From: Pseudomonadota bacterium
GTDB lineage: Bacteria > Pseudomonadota > Gammaproteobacteria > Burkholderiales > Ferrovaceae
NCBI GenBank assembly: GCA_021826025.1
Contig: JAKBBG010000008.1
Coordinates: 1 to 45,574 of the forward strand
Direction: 5' to 3'
Length of the DNA: 45,574 nt
In this document: positions 26,129 to 34,249 of the stretch, piece by piece
Numbering within the stretch: the first letter of the stretch is position 1
Layout: every line of letters starts with the position of its first letter
Notes under the pieces: model-generated
What the model was told of the DNA's origin: nothing
The model's input: the letters and a program-made list of their open reading frames with translations, nothing else
Database searches by the model: none
Program-made: the position numbers and the translations under genes

Positions 26129-27835
26129 GTGCTTCGTTTCTTCCTGAAAATTGTAAAAAATTATAAACGCCGGCACGCCGGGCTGCGCCCTGCCGCAGTC
26201 CTCCTGCTCCTCGGCCTGTGCGGCGGCGCAGGCGCGGCCGGCGAATCCGTGGTGGCGGCCTCCCACCCGCTGGCTGCCCAGGCCGGCATGGCCGTGCTGA
26301 AAGCAGGCGGCAATGCCGTGGATGCGGCGGCGGCCGTCCAGTTTGCCCTCAATGTGGTGGAGCCCCAGTCTTCCGGTATCGGCGGCGGCGCCTTCCTGCT
26401 CATCCATCTCGCAAAAACCGGCGAAAACGTGGTGGTGGACGCGCGCGAAACGGCGCCGGCCGCTGCCACGGCGGACCAGTTTTCCGCCCACGCCTTCCGG
26501 GAAAATTCCGAGAGCGGACTTTCCGTGGGCGTACCGGGAACGCTCGCAGGATTTGCCGAAGCGCAGCGCCGCTGGGGCCGGCAGACATTGGCCGCCGTCC
26601 TGAAGCCGGCCATTGCGCTCGCACGCGACGGGTTTGCCGTCACGCCTTACCTGGCGAAGTCCCTGACCAGTCCGCGCGCCGCCCTGCAGCCGGAAACCCG
26701 CGCCCTGTACCGCAACGAAGCCGGCAACCCGTTGCGTCAGGGCTTCTGGCTGCGCCAGCCCGAACTTGCGCACACCTTCGAGCTGATTGCGGCCCAGGGA
26801 CCTGACGTGTTCTATCGCGGGGAAGTGGCGCGCGCCATCGTCCAGGCCCAGCGCCGGTCCGCGATGGGGCCGGACGGGATCGGGCGCATGACCCTGGCCG
26901 ACCTTGCCGGCTATCGCCCGGAAATGCGGACGCCCCTGACCGGCCGGTATCGCGGGGCCACCCTCGTCACCATGCCGCCTCCTTCGTCCGGCGGTGTCGC
27001 GCTGTTGCAGGCGCTGGCGCTGCTGGAACGGTTTCCCCTGGGACATGCGCCCGGGTATGGGCCGGACGAAACGCTGGGGACGCACGTGACCATCGAAGCC
27101 CTGCGCATTGCCATGGCCGATCGCGCCCGCTGGCTGGGGGATCCGGCCGCGACATCGGTCCCCCTGGATCGCCTGCTTTCGCCGGAACGCCTCGCGGCCG
27201 TGTCCCGGGCCATTGATCCCGAAAAGCGCCTGCCGGCTCCGCCCGAGCTGTCGGCGCCGGAAGGGCGGAACACCACGCATTTCAGCGTGGTGGATGCGGA
27301 AGGCAACGTGGTGACCTGCACCAGCACCGTGGAAGCCGCCTGGGGCAGCGGCATCCTGGTGCCGGGTTACGGCTTTTTGCTCAACAACGAACTCACGGAC
27401 TTCAACCGCGTGCCGCGGGCGGGCCCCGGGGATCCCGGCGCCAACGACGTGCGGCCGGGCATGCGGCCGCGCAGCAGCATGGCGCCCACCCTGGTGTTCC
27501 AGGGCAGGCGCTGGTGGCTCGCCTACGGTTCTCCCGGCGGTCCCACCATCATCAGTTCGGTGCTGGAAACGACGGAAGAACTGCTGGATGACGGCCTTTC
27601 CGGCGATGCCGCGGTGCGCCTGCCGCGTTACGCCGTGCTCGACGGGGCAGGGCACACGCTGGTGGAACGGTCCATGCCGCAGCCGCTTCTGGACGCGCTG
27701 CGCGCCCGCGGCCATTTGCTGCAAGAGACGGATCGTCCCATCGGGTCGGTGCAGGTGGTGGGCGAAGATCCGGTCACGCACGAACGCTGGGGGGCGGCCG
27801 ACCCGCGCCGCGACGGCACCGTCCTGCGTTACTGA
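26129..27835 (+). CDS. ggt: Gamma-glutamyltranspeptidase
   Basis: Ntn-hydrolase that cleaves the gamma-glutamyl bond of glutathione in the periplasm and transfers or hydrolyses the glutamyl group. It has 568 residues from GTG 26129; an in-frame TAG at 26108 limits the start, and no Shine-Dalgarno is visible. A basic N-terminus (KNYKRRHAGLR) and hydrophobic core (PAAVLLLLGLCGGAGAAG) form a signal peptide. The large subunit has AGGNAVDAAAAVQFAL and SSGIGGGAFLL. Autocleavage should occur before the first Thr of TTHFSVVDAEGNVV, the new N-terminal nucleophile. Substrate-site segments GFLLNNELTDF, RPRSSMAPTL and GSPGGPTIISSV follow. It is a monocistron flanked by a hairpin on the left and convergent exbD on the right. 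Confidence 0.95.
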   Translation: MLRFFLKIVKNYKRRHAGLRPAAVLLLLGLCGGAGAAGESVVAASHPLAAQAGMAVLKAGGNAVDAAAAVQFALNVVEPQSSGIGGGAFLLIHLAKTGENVVVDARETAPAAATADQFSAHAFRENSESGLSVGVPGTLAGFAEAQRRWGRQTLAAVLKPAIALARDGFAVTPYLAKSLTSPRAALQPETRALYRNEAGNPLRQGFWLRQPELAHTFELIAAQGPDVFYRGEVARAIVQAQRRSAMGPDGIGRMTLADLAGYRPEMRTPLTGRYRGATLVTMPPPSSGGVALLQALALLERFPLGHAPGYGPDETLGTHVTIEALRIAMADRARWLGDPAATSVPLDRLLSPERLAAVSRAIDPEKRLPAPPELSAPEGRNTTHFSVVDAEGNVVTCTSTVEAAWGSGILVPGYGFLLNNELTDFNRVPRAGPGDPGANDVRPGMRPRSSMAPTLVFQGRRWWLAYGSPGGPTIISSVLETTEELLDDGLSGDAAVRLPRYAVLDGAGHTLVERSMPQPLLDALRARGHLLQETDRPIGSVQVVGEDPVTHERWGAADPRRDGTVLRY

Positions 27836-27847
27836 AATCCTTCCGCG

Positions 27848-28273
27848 TCAGTTCCTGAACTGTTCCTGGCCCACGATGCCAAGCCGTGTCACGCCCAGCC
27901 GCTGGGCCGTGGAAAGGACCATGGCGACCGGCGCATAGGTGGCGGAGCGATCGGGCCTCAGGTGGATTTCGGCCCGGCTGTCCTGCGCCACGAGGGTTTT
28001 CAGGTGAGATTCCAGGTCGGCGCGGCCGCTCAGGGGCTCCCCGTTCCAGGTGAGCCTGTCGTTCGCGTCGATGTTGAGCTGGATCACGGGCGGCGGCTTT
28101 TGCGGCGATGCCGCCGGGCGCGGCAGGTCGAGATGGACCGAATGGGTCTGGATCGGGATGGTGATGATGAGCATGATGAGCAGCACCAGCATCACGTCGA
28201 TGAGCGGCGTGGTGTTGATGTCCAGCATCACGTCCGGTTCGTCCTGGGGCGGCTTGAGCGGGGACATGGCCAT
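27848..28273 (-). CDS. ExbD/TolR family biopolymer transport protein (second copy)
   Basis: 141-residue single-pass protein of the proton-driven TonB motor. The membrane helix follows DINTTPLIDVMLVLLIMLIIT, with the essential Asp of the PLIDVML motif that carries protons in ExbD/TolR. The C-terminal periplasmic domain is about 90 residues. It is the last gene of tonB-exbB-exbD-exbD and overlaps the upstream exbD as ATG/TGA. Its linker (RPAASPQKPPP) and periplasmic domain differ clearly from its neighbour, so the two are diverged paralogues and not a recent duplication. Confidence 0.92.
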   Translation of the reverse strand: MAMSPLKPPQDEPDVMLDINTTPLIDVMLVLLIMLIITIPIQTHSVHLDLPRPAASPQKPPPVIQLNIDANDRLTWNGEPLSGRADLESHLKTLVAQDSRAEIHLRPDRSATYAPVAMVLSTAQRLGVTRLGIVGQEQFRN

Positions 28274-28701
28274 CAGTGGGTGACCGGCGGTTCGGTGACG
28301 AAGCCGACCCGCCCGATGCCGGCCTGCTGGCAGGCCAGCATGACGCGGCCGATGGCCTCATAACGGACGCGGTTGTCTCCCCGGATCTGAACCACGGGCG
28401 CCGGTTCATCCTTGGCGTGCGCCGCCAGCCGGCTTTCCAGCTGCGCCAGGGTGACGGCCGACTGGCCCCAGTACACGGTGCCGTTGCGGTCCACCGAGAG
28501 GTGGATGGCCTGCGGCTGCGGCGGGCTGGGCTGGCTGGATTCCTTCGGCAGCTTCACCGGTACCGTGTGGGTCACCACCGGTATGGTGATCAGGAAAATG
28601 ATGAGCAGGACCAGCATCACGTCCACCAGGGGGGTGGTGTTGATGGCGGCTAGCACCGCATCCTCGTCCTGACCCGCTGCGGGGCCGAGGGTGATGGCCA
28701 T
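28273..28701 (-). CDS. exbD: ExbD/TolR family biopolymer transport protein (first copy)
   Basis: 142 residues starting MAITLGPAAGQDEDAVLAA. The helix with the conserved Asp is INTTPLVDVMLVLLIIFLIT (20-39). The periplasmic domain contains LSVDRNGTVYWGQ and VVQIRGDNRVRYEAIGRVM, typical of ExbD. Start and stop overlap exbB upstream and the second exbD downstream, so the three are translationally coupled. In E. coli an ExbB pentamer encloses an ExbD dimer; two different ExbDs here could form heterodimers, which is inference. Confidence 0.92.
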   Translation of the reverse strand: MAITLGPAAGQDEDAVLAAINTTPLVDVMLVLLIIFLITIPVVTHTVPVKLPKESSQPSPPQPQAIHLSVDRNGTVYWGQSAVTLAQLESRLAAHAKDEPAPVVQIRGDNRVRYEAIGRVMLACQQAGIGRVGFVTEPPVTH

Positions 28702-29393
28702 CAGGCGGCGCCTTCCCGGGAATGGCGCATGCCTCCGAGCAGCACGCCGTGAAGGTCGGCGCCGAAGGTGCGCACCTGGTCGAGGGCGATCCGGTTGCGG
28801 CGCACCAGGGCGTTGTAGCCCAGCACGGCGGGGACTGCGACCGCGAGGCCTATGGCGGTCATGATGAGGGCTTCGCCCACGGGCCCCGCCACCTTGTCGA
28901 TGGAAGCCTGCCCGGCGATGCCGATGGCGGTGAGCGCGTGGTAGATTCCCCAGACCGTTCCGAACAGGCCCACGAACGGTGCCGTGGACCCCACGGTGGC
29001 GAGGAACGTGAGACCGTCCTGCAGCCGGTTCTGGACTTCCGCCACGGCCCGGTCGAGGGACAGTGAAACCCAGGTATTGCGGTCGATCTGTTCCATCAGC
29101 GGCCCTTCGTGGTGGGCCATGGCGGACAGGCCGGTTTCCGCGATGCGGCGGTAGGCGCTGCCGCCCTGCAGCTGTTCCAGCCCTTCCCGCACGCTGGCCG
29201 CTTTCCAGAAGCGCGCCCCGGCCTCCCGGCCCTGGCGCAACAGGCGGCTTTGCGCGAGCAGGCGCGTGACGAGGATGTACCAGCTGCCCATGGACATGAC
29301 GAGCAGGATCATGAGGGTGCTGCGGGCGATCCAGTCGCCGCTGTGCCACAGGGCTTCCAGTCCATAGGGGTTGGCAATGGTTTCAGGGGGCAT
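28701..29393 (-). CDS. exbB: ExbB/TolQ family proton channel protein
   Basis: 230-residue inner-membrane protein, the channel-forming part of the TonB energy complex. There are three hydrophobic segments: near residues 25-45 (MILLVMSMGSWYILVTRL), near 128-152 (LATVGSTAPFVGLFGTVWGI) and near 172-198 (GEALIMTAIGLAVAVPAVLGYNA). The last two form the MotA/TolQ/ExbB domain. ATG 29393 is chosen because the longer in-frame extension runs into tonB. It sits 13 bases after tonB and overlaps exbD. Confidence 0.94.
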   Translation of the reverse strand: MPPETIANPYGLEALWHSGDWIARSTLMILLVMSMGSWYILVTRLLAQSRLLRQGREAGARFWKAASVREGLEQLQGGSAYRRIAETGLSAMAHHEGPLMEQIDRNTWVSLSLDRAVAEVQNRLQDGLTFLATVGSTAPFVGLFGTVWGIYHALTAIGIAGQASIDKVAGPVGEALIMTAIGLAVAVPAVLGYNALVRRNRIALDQVRTFGADLHGVLLGGMRHSREGAA

Positions 29394-29406
29394 GGGTCTG
29401 CTCCGG

Positions 29407-30027
29407 TTATTGGTCCAGTTTGAATACGAGTTCCTGATCGACAAAAAATTCCTCGCCGCCTTTCTCGAAGCGGAAACGGCGCACGAAATCGAGCGCCAGG
29501 GCATCGAACAGGCCGGGCGGGCTGGATTGGCGGACCACCGCGTTCGCCACCGATCCGTCGGGAGCAACCGTGAGCCGCACCACCACGCGTCCCGACAGCC
29601 CTTCGCGGCGGGCTTCGCGCGGGTAGCGCCGCTGCAGTTCCTCCACGGGGGGCATGTAGATCGGGTTGACACCGGTGCGCACGTGCGGTCTGGGCTTGGG
29701 CGCGGGAGCCGGGGGCGCGGGTGCGGCGGCGGGCGGTGCCGGTGCTGCGGGCACCGAAATGGCCTGGGGCGGCGGGGCGGGCGCCGGCGTGGGCGGTAGC
29801 GCCACCTCGGGCTGCGCCGGTCGCGGCGGGGCGACCGGGCGCGGCTGCGGTTTGGGGGGCGGGGCTTCGGGCAGCAGGGACACTTCAAAAGCCTTGGTGG
29901 GCGCGTGGGCGGGATGGGGTTTGAGGCCGCTCACCAGGGCATAGAACAGGGCGAGGTGCAGCAGCGCAACAAGAAGGGCCCCTCCCCAGCGTTGTCGGGC
30001 TTCGCCCTGAAATCGTCCCATCTCCAT
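29407..30027 (-). CDS. tonB: TonB energy-transducing protein
   Basis: Periplasm-spanning protein that transmits proton-motive energy from ExbBD to outer-membrane receptors. It has 206 residues from ATG 30027; ATG 30021 is two codons later. The N-terminal membrane anchor (GGALLVALLHLALFYALVSGL) keeps the critical His of the TonB anchor. A Pro/Ala/Lys-rich spacer of about 90 residues follows, then the C-terminal domain with YPREARREGLSGRVVVRL and DALALDFVRRFRFEKG. It heads tonB-exbB-exbD-exbD. No TonB-dependent receptor gene lies in the window. Upstream in-frame residues overlap a -10-like TATAAT and are not protein-like. Confidence 0.93.
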   Translation of the reverse strand: MEMGRFQGEARQRWGGALLVALLHLALFYALVSGLKPHPAHAPTKAFEVSLLPEAPPPKPQPRPVAPPRPAQPEVALPPTPAPAPPPQAISVPAAPAPPAAAPAPPAPAPKPRPHVRTGVNPIYMPPVEELQRRYPREARREGLSGRVVVRLTVAPDGSVANAVVRQSSPPGLFDALALDFVRRFRFEKGGEEFFVDQELVFKLDQ

Positions 30028-30033
30028 CACGGC

Positions 30034-30039
30034 ATTATA
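30034..30039 (-). promoter_or_regulatory. Candidate -10 element for tonB
   Basis: A perfect TATAAT on the minus strand lies six bases before ATG 30027. If it is used, transcription would begin at or very near the start codon, giving a leaderless or nearly leaderless mRNA. The -35 position (GGAGCG) is a poor match. Confidence 0.3.
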
Positions 30040-30088
30040 ACCGGATCCTGCGGTGCCGCTCCGGCGTGCGCCGCTCCGGCGATGGAGC

Positions 30089-30118
30089 TTGCACAACCGG
30101 TTGATTTGTCGGTATAAT
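30089..30118 (+). promoter_or_regulatory. Sigma-70 promoter for rpsO-pnp
   Basis: TTGCAC (30089-30094) and TATAAT (30113-30118) are separated by 18 bases, upstream of rpsO and divergent from tonB. Predicted transcription starts near 30125, leaving a leader of about 34 bases before ATG 30159. Confidence 0.65.
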
Positions 30119-30158
30119 GCCCGGCTTCCTAGATGACAATAGAGTTTTGGAGATCCGC

Positions 30159-30428
30159 ATGGCTGCCACCGCCGCCGAAAAAGCGAAAATCATGACCGAA
30201 TACCAGCGCGCCCCCAATGACACCGGGTCGCCGGAAGTCCAGGTCGCCTTGCTGACAGGGCGCATCAACGAGCTGACCGAGCATTTCAAGATCCACGTGA
30301 AGGATCACCATTCCCGCCGCGGGCTGCTCAAGCTGGTGAGCCAGCGCCGCAGCCTGCTGGACTACCTCAAGCGCAAAAACGTCGACGGCTATCGCCAGCT
30401 GATCGGCCGGCTGGGTATCCGCAAGTAA
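30159..30428 (+). CDS. rpsO: 30S ribosomal protein S15
   Basis: 89-residue ribosomal protein that binds the central domain of 16S rRNA; the length is standard. It starts at ATG 30159 ([19 protein letters not shown]) with GGAG upstream; a longer in-frame start overlaps the promoter. The family signature [20 protein letters not shown] and [21 protein letters not shown] are clear. It is followed by pnp after a hairpin, the conserved proteobacterial order. In E. coli S15 represses its own translation by binding a pseudoknot; no such structure was traced here. Confidence 0.98.
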   Translation: MAATAAEKAKIMTEYQRAPNDTGSPEVQVALLTGRINELTEHFKIHVKDHHSRRGLLKLVSQRRSLLDYLKRKNVDGYRQLIGRLGIRK

Positions 30429-30457
30429 CGCAGGGGCTGTCATCCCCGAATGATCAG

Positions 30458-30495
30458 CGCGGTGTGATCCCTCACGGTCGCACCGCGTTTTCTTT
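30458..30495 (+). terminator. Hairpin with T-run between rpsO and pnp
   Basis: CGCGGTG (30458-30464) pairs with CACCGCG (30481-30487), followed by TTTTCTTT. It resembles the partial terminator between rpsO and pnp in enterobacteria, which lets only part of the transcripts reach pnp. A smaller GGGG/CCCC hairpin precedes it at 30433-30447. Confidence 0.6.
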
Positions 30496-30528
30496 ATATA
30501 ACGCATGCCTTCAGATGAGGACTCTCGC

Positions 30529-32643
30529 GTGAATCACGTTCGCAAAACATTTCAGATGGGTCGCCACCAGGTGACGTTGGAAACCGGCGAAATCGCCCGC
30601 CAGGCTGACGGTGCCGTCATGGTGACCATGGAAGACACGGTCGTTCTGGTCACCTGCGTGGCGCAGAAGTCGGCCAAGGCCGGACAGGATTTCTTTCCCC
30701 TCACGGTGGATTACCAGGAACGCTTCTATGCCGGCGGCCGCATTCCCGGCGGCTTCTTCAAGCGCGAAGGCCGCCCTACGGAAAAAGAAACCCTCACCTC
30801 GCGCCTGATCGACCGGCCGCTGCGCCCCCTTTTCCCTGAAGGGTTCTACAACGAAGTGCAGATCATCGCCACGGTCATGTCCAGCAACAACGAAATCGAT
30901 TCTGACATTCCGGCCATGATCGGCGCGTCCGCCGCCGTGGCGCTTGCCGGCATTCCCTTCAACGGCCCCATCGGGGCGGCGCGGGTAGGCTACGCCGACG
31001 GCCAGTACATCCTCAACCCCACGGCCACCGAACTCACCACGTCCCAGATGAACCTGGTGGTGGCGGGCACGAGCGAAGCGGTGCTGATGGTGGAATCGGA
31101 AGCGACCGAATTGTCCGAAGACGTGATGCTGGGTGCCGTGGTGTTCGGCCACCAGCAAATGCAGGCGGCCATCGACGCCATCAACGAACTGGCCGACGAG
31201 GCCGGCAAGGAACCCTGGGACTGGCAGCCCCCCGCCAGGGACGAAGAGCTGGTGGCGCGCATCGAAGGGATGGCGCTCGGCGACCTCCGGGAAGCCTACC
31301 GCATCCGCGCCAAGCAGGCGCGCACCGAACGCATCGGGGAAATCCGCGCCAAGGTGCTGGAAGCCGTGCTGCCGGCCGATGCGAACGCTGACACCCAGAA
31401 CCGCATCAAGAACCTGTTCGGCGACCTGGAAGCGCGCATCGTGCGCACCCAGATCCTGGACGGCGATCCCCGCATCGACGGGCGCGACACCCGTACCGTG
31501 CGCCCCATCACCGTTCGCGTGGGCGTGCTGCCGCGCACCCACGGTTCCGCCCTGTTCACGCGCGGCGAAACGCAGGCGCTGGTGGTGGCGACGCTGGGCA
31601 CCGGGCGCGACGAACAGATCATCGACGCGCTGCAGGGGGAATACAAGGAGCGCTTCATGCTCCATTACAATTTCCCTCCCTATTCCACCGGCGAAACCGG
31701 CCGCGTGGGCAGTCCCAAGCGCCGCGAAATCGGTCACGGAAGACTGGCCAAGCGGGCCCTGGTGGCGACCCTGCCTTCAGCCGAAGAGTTCGGCTATACC
31801 CTGCGCGTGGTGTCGGAAATCACGGAATCCAACGGTTCCAGCTCCATGGCTTCCGTCTGCGGAGGCTCGCTCGCCCTGATGGATGCGGGTGTTCCGGTCA
31901 AGGCCCATACGGCCGGCGTGGCCATGGGCCTCATCAAGGAAGGCAACCGCTTCGCGGTGCTGACCGACATCCTGGGCGACGAAGACCACCTGGGCGACAT
32001 GGATTTCAAGGTGGCGGGCACCGACCGCGGCGTCACGGCCCTGCAAATGGACATCAAGATCACCGGCATCACCAAGGAAATCATGCAGGTGGCGCTCGCG
32101 CAGGCCAAGGAAGCGCGCATGCACATCCTGGGCATCATGAAGCAGGCCGTACCTGACGCTCGCAGCGAACTGTCCACCTATGCGCCGCGCATCATCACCA
32201 TGAAGATCAATCCGGAGAAGATCCGCGACGTGATCGGCAAGGGCGGCGCCGTGATCCGGGCCCTCACGGAGGAAACCGGCACCACCATCGACATCCAGGA
32301 CGACGGCACCGTGAGCATCGCCTGCCTGAGCTCGGAGGCGGGTGCCCTGGCGAAGAAACGCATCGAGGAACTCACGGCCAACGTGGAAGTGGGCAAGGTG
32401 TATGAAGGCACCGTGCTCAAGCTGCTCGATTTCGGTGCCATCGTGAGCGTCCTGCCCGGGCGTGACGGTCTTCTGCACATTTCCCAGATCGCCAACGAAC
32501 GGGTCAATGCCGTGGCCGATTACCTCAAGGAAGGCCAGCAGGTGAAAGTGAAAGTGCTGGAGGCGGACGAAAAAGGCCGCCTGCGGCTCAGCATGAAAGC
32601 GCTGCTGGAACCCCAGTCCCAGGATTCCCCGGCCGAGGACTGA
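30529..32643 (+). CDS. pnp: Polyribonucleotide nucleotidyltransferase (PNPase)
   Basis: Phosphorolytic 3'-5' exoribonuclease of the RNA degradosome. I choose GTG 30529 ([20 protein letters not shown]), which has GAGG eight bases upstream and the conserved N-terminus, giving 704 residues; ATG 30505 would add eight. Two RNase PH-like domains are visible ([22 protein letters not shown] and [14 protein letters not shown], with [17 protein letters not shown] in the second). Between them lies the helical linker. The C-terminus has a KH domain ([17 protein letters not shown]) and an S1 domain ([28 protein letters not shown]). All domains are intact and the length is normal. Confidence 0.98.
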   Translation: MNHVRKTFQMGRHQVTLETGEIARQADGAVMVTMEDTVVLVTCVAQKSAKAGQDFFPLTVDYQERFYAGGRIPGGFFKREGRPTEKETLTSRLIDRPLRPLFPEGFYNEVQIIATVMSSNNEIDSDIPAMIGASAAVALAGIPFNGPIGAARVGYADGQYILNPTATELTTSQMNLVVAGTSEAVLMVESEATELSEDVMLGAVVFGHQQMQAAIDAINELADEAGKEPWDWQPPARDEELVARIEGMALGDLREAYRIRAKQARTERIGEIRAKVLEAVLPADANADTQNRIKNLFGDLEARIVRTQILDGDPRIDGRDTRTVRPITVRVGVLPRTHGSALFTRGETQALVVATLGTGRDEQIIDALQGEYKERFMLHYNFPPYSTGETGRVGSPKRREIGHGRLAKRALVATLPSAEEFGYTLRVVSEITESNGSSSMASVCGGSLALMDAGVPVKAHTAGVAMGLIKEGNRFAVLTDILGDEDHLGDMDFKVAGTDRGVTALQMDIKITGITKEIMQVALAQAKEARMHILGIMKQAVPDARSELSTYAPRIITMKINPEKIRDVIGKGGAVIRALTEETGTTIDIQDDGTVSIACLSSEAGALAKKRIEELTANVEVGKVYEGTVLKLLDFGAIVSVLPGRDGLLHISQIANERVNAVADYLKEGQQVKVKVLEADEKGRLRLSMKALLEPQSQDSPAED

Positions 32644-32651
32644 GCCTGAAC

Positions 32652-32709
32652 TGGTGCATTTCAGCCATCAGCTGGCTGCAATGCACCACCGTTTCTGCGC
32701 CGGCGCAGA
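32652..32709 (+). other. Structured 3' region after pnp (two adjacent hairpins)
   Basis: TGGTGCATT (32652-32660) pairs with AATGCACCA (32680-32688), with an inner AGCC/GGCT stem, making one long hairpin. Immediately after is the perfect palindrome TCTGCGCC/GGCGCAGA at 32694-32709. No T-run follows either, so these look like mRNA 3'-end stabilising or processing structures more than classical terminators. Confidence 0.5.
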
Positions 32710-32732
32710 CCGTGCCGGCGCCTTCCCCGCAC

Positions 32733-32766
32733 CAAAAAAAAGCCGGATTCCCTTTTGGAATCCGGC
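32733..32766 (-). terminator. Intrinsic terminator of the kinase-regulator operon
   Basis: A perfect 10-bp stem, GCCGGATTCC and GGAATCCGGC, with a 5-base loop is followed on the minus strand by eight T. It lies 83 bases after the regulator stop at 32849. On the plus strand it sits after pnp and could act weakly in that direction too. Confidence 0.8.
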
Positions 32767-32848
32767 AACTCTATCCACAATAGGAGGAATCCGACCATTG
32801 CCTGCTCGATCCTCGACAGGGATTGCAGCATTTATCGTGCCAGGATTT

Positions 32849-34249
32849 TCAGGGCTCGTCGGATTCCAGGCGGATGCGGTATTTTTCCATGCGGTAGCGC
32901 AGCGTCATGCGCGTGATGCCGAGCCTGCGGGCCGCCTCTGAAATGTTGCCGCCGCTCGCCACCAGGGCCTGGTGGATGAGGCTTTTTTCCGCATCCCCCA
33001 GGGTCACCCCGCGCAAGTCTTCCGGCAGGGCCGACGGGGTGTCCCGGCCGGCGGGGGATTCGGGCAGCGCGAACAGGCGGGCGGACAGCGGGGCTTCTCC
33101 GGACAGCAGCACGGCGCGTTCCGTCAGGTGCTTGAGTTCGCGCACGTTGCCGGGCCAGGAATAGCTGCGCAGTGCCGCGAGCGCCTCGTCGCTGAAAGCC
33201 GGCGCCGGAAGGCGGTAGCGGCGCGCCGTCTGTTCGGCGTAATGGCGGGCGAGCAGCACCACGTCGTCGCCCCGCTCGCGCAGCGGCGGCAGGGTGAGGG
33301 TGAGGACGTTCAGGCGGAAGTACAGGTCCGAGCGGAACAGGCCGTCCTCCGCCATGCGGCGCAGGTCGCGGTTGCTCGCGGCGATGAAGCGGGCATGGAC
33401 CGGCCGCTCCTGCACCGATCCCACGCGCCGCAGGCGCCGCCGTTCGATCACGGCGAGCAGCTTGGCCTGCAGGTCGAGGGGCATTTCGCCGATTTCGTCC
33501 AGGAACAGGGTGCCGTCTTCCGCCGCTTCGAGCAGGCCGTTGCGCGCCTGGACGGCGCTGGTGTAGGCCCCTTTTTCGTGCCCGAAAAGTTCCGCCTCGA
33601 TGAGGTCGCGCGGCAGGGCCGAACAGTCCACATGCACGAAGGGGGCATGCCGCTGCGCACTTTCCTGGTGCAGCAACCGGGCCACCACGTCCTTGCCGGC
33701 GCCCGTTTCCCCCTGGATCAGCACGGTGGGTCCGGGCGCGCCGTCGCCCGCCAGTTTGCCCAGCTTGCGGATCTGCTGGCGCAGCGACGCCATGGCCGGA
33801 CTCTCGCCGATGAGCGTGACCGGTTCGCCCTGGCGCGCTTCCCGCTCGCGCGACCAGGCGAGCTGCTGGCGCAGTCCCGCGCCGTGCAGGGCGCCTTCCA
33901 CCACCACCACCATTTCTTCCAGGTCGACCGGTTTCTTGAGATAGTCGGCTGCGCCCAGTTTCATGGCACGCACGGCATCGGCCACTTCGCCGAAGGCGGT
34001 CATGACGATCACCGGCGTGACCCGTTCGGGGTGGCTTTCCAGCAGCCCGGGCAGGCGTTCCAGGCCGTCGCCGTCGGGCAGGCGCAGGTCGAGCAGCACC
34101 AGGTCGGGCTGCAGCCGGGCGGCAGCCGCCAGGCCTTCCGCCAGGGTGGCGGCGCGGGTGCACGCGTGGCCGGCTTTCTCCAGCCGCTTGGCCACCGCCT
34201 GCGCGAACAGGGCTTCGTCTTCGATGATGAGGATGCGCGAGGGGTTCAT
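32849..34249 (-). CDS. NtrC-family sigma-54-dependent response regulator
   Basis: 466-residue response regulator that, when phosphorylated, would activate sigma-54 RNA polymerase. The receiver domain (1-120) has acidic pocket residues in LIIEDEALF, phosphoacceptor Asp54 in LVLLDLRLPDGD and Lys in YLKKPVDL. The AAA+ domain has Walker A GETGAGKD (about 180-187) and Walker B TLFLDEIGE (about 247-255). The sigma-54 contact loop is GAYTSA (227-232) instead of GAFTGA. Further motifs are FRLNVLTLTLPPLRER and YSWPGNVRELKHLTERA. The Fis-type helix-turn-helix is NISEAARRLGITRMTLRYRM. ATG 34249 overlaps the kinase stop. A much longer in-frame opening upstream is antisense-like sequence within the kinase gene. 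Target genes are unknown. Confidence 0.94.
   Translation of the reverse strand: MNPSRILIIEDEALFAQAVAKRLEKAGHACTRAATLAEGLAAAARLQPDLVLLDLRLPDGDGLERLPGLLESHPERVTPVIVMTAFGEVADAVRAMKLGAADYLKKPVDLEEMVVVVEGALHGAGLRQQLAWSREREARQGEPVTLIGESPAMASLRQQIRKLGKLAGDGAPGPTVLIQGETGAGKDVVARLLHQESAQRHAPFVHVDCSALPRDLIEAELFGHEKGAYTSAVQARNGLLEAAEDGTLFLDEIGEMPLDLQAKLLAVIERRRLRRVGSVQERPVHARFIAASNRDLRRMAEDGLFRSDLYFRLNVLTLTLPPLRERGDDVVLLARHYAEQTARRYRLPAPAFSDEALAALRSYSWPGNVRELKHLTERAVLLSGEAPLSARLFALPESPAGRDTPSALPEDLRGVTLGDAEKSLIHQALVASGGNISEAARRLGITRMTLRYRMEKYRIRLESDEP

Noticed and set aside
26190-26235. Possible lipobox in the Ggt signal peptide (LGLC)
   Set aside because: The residue before Cys is Leu, not Gly/Ala/Ser, so lipidation is unlikely; an ordinary signal peptide fits.
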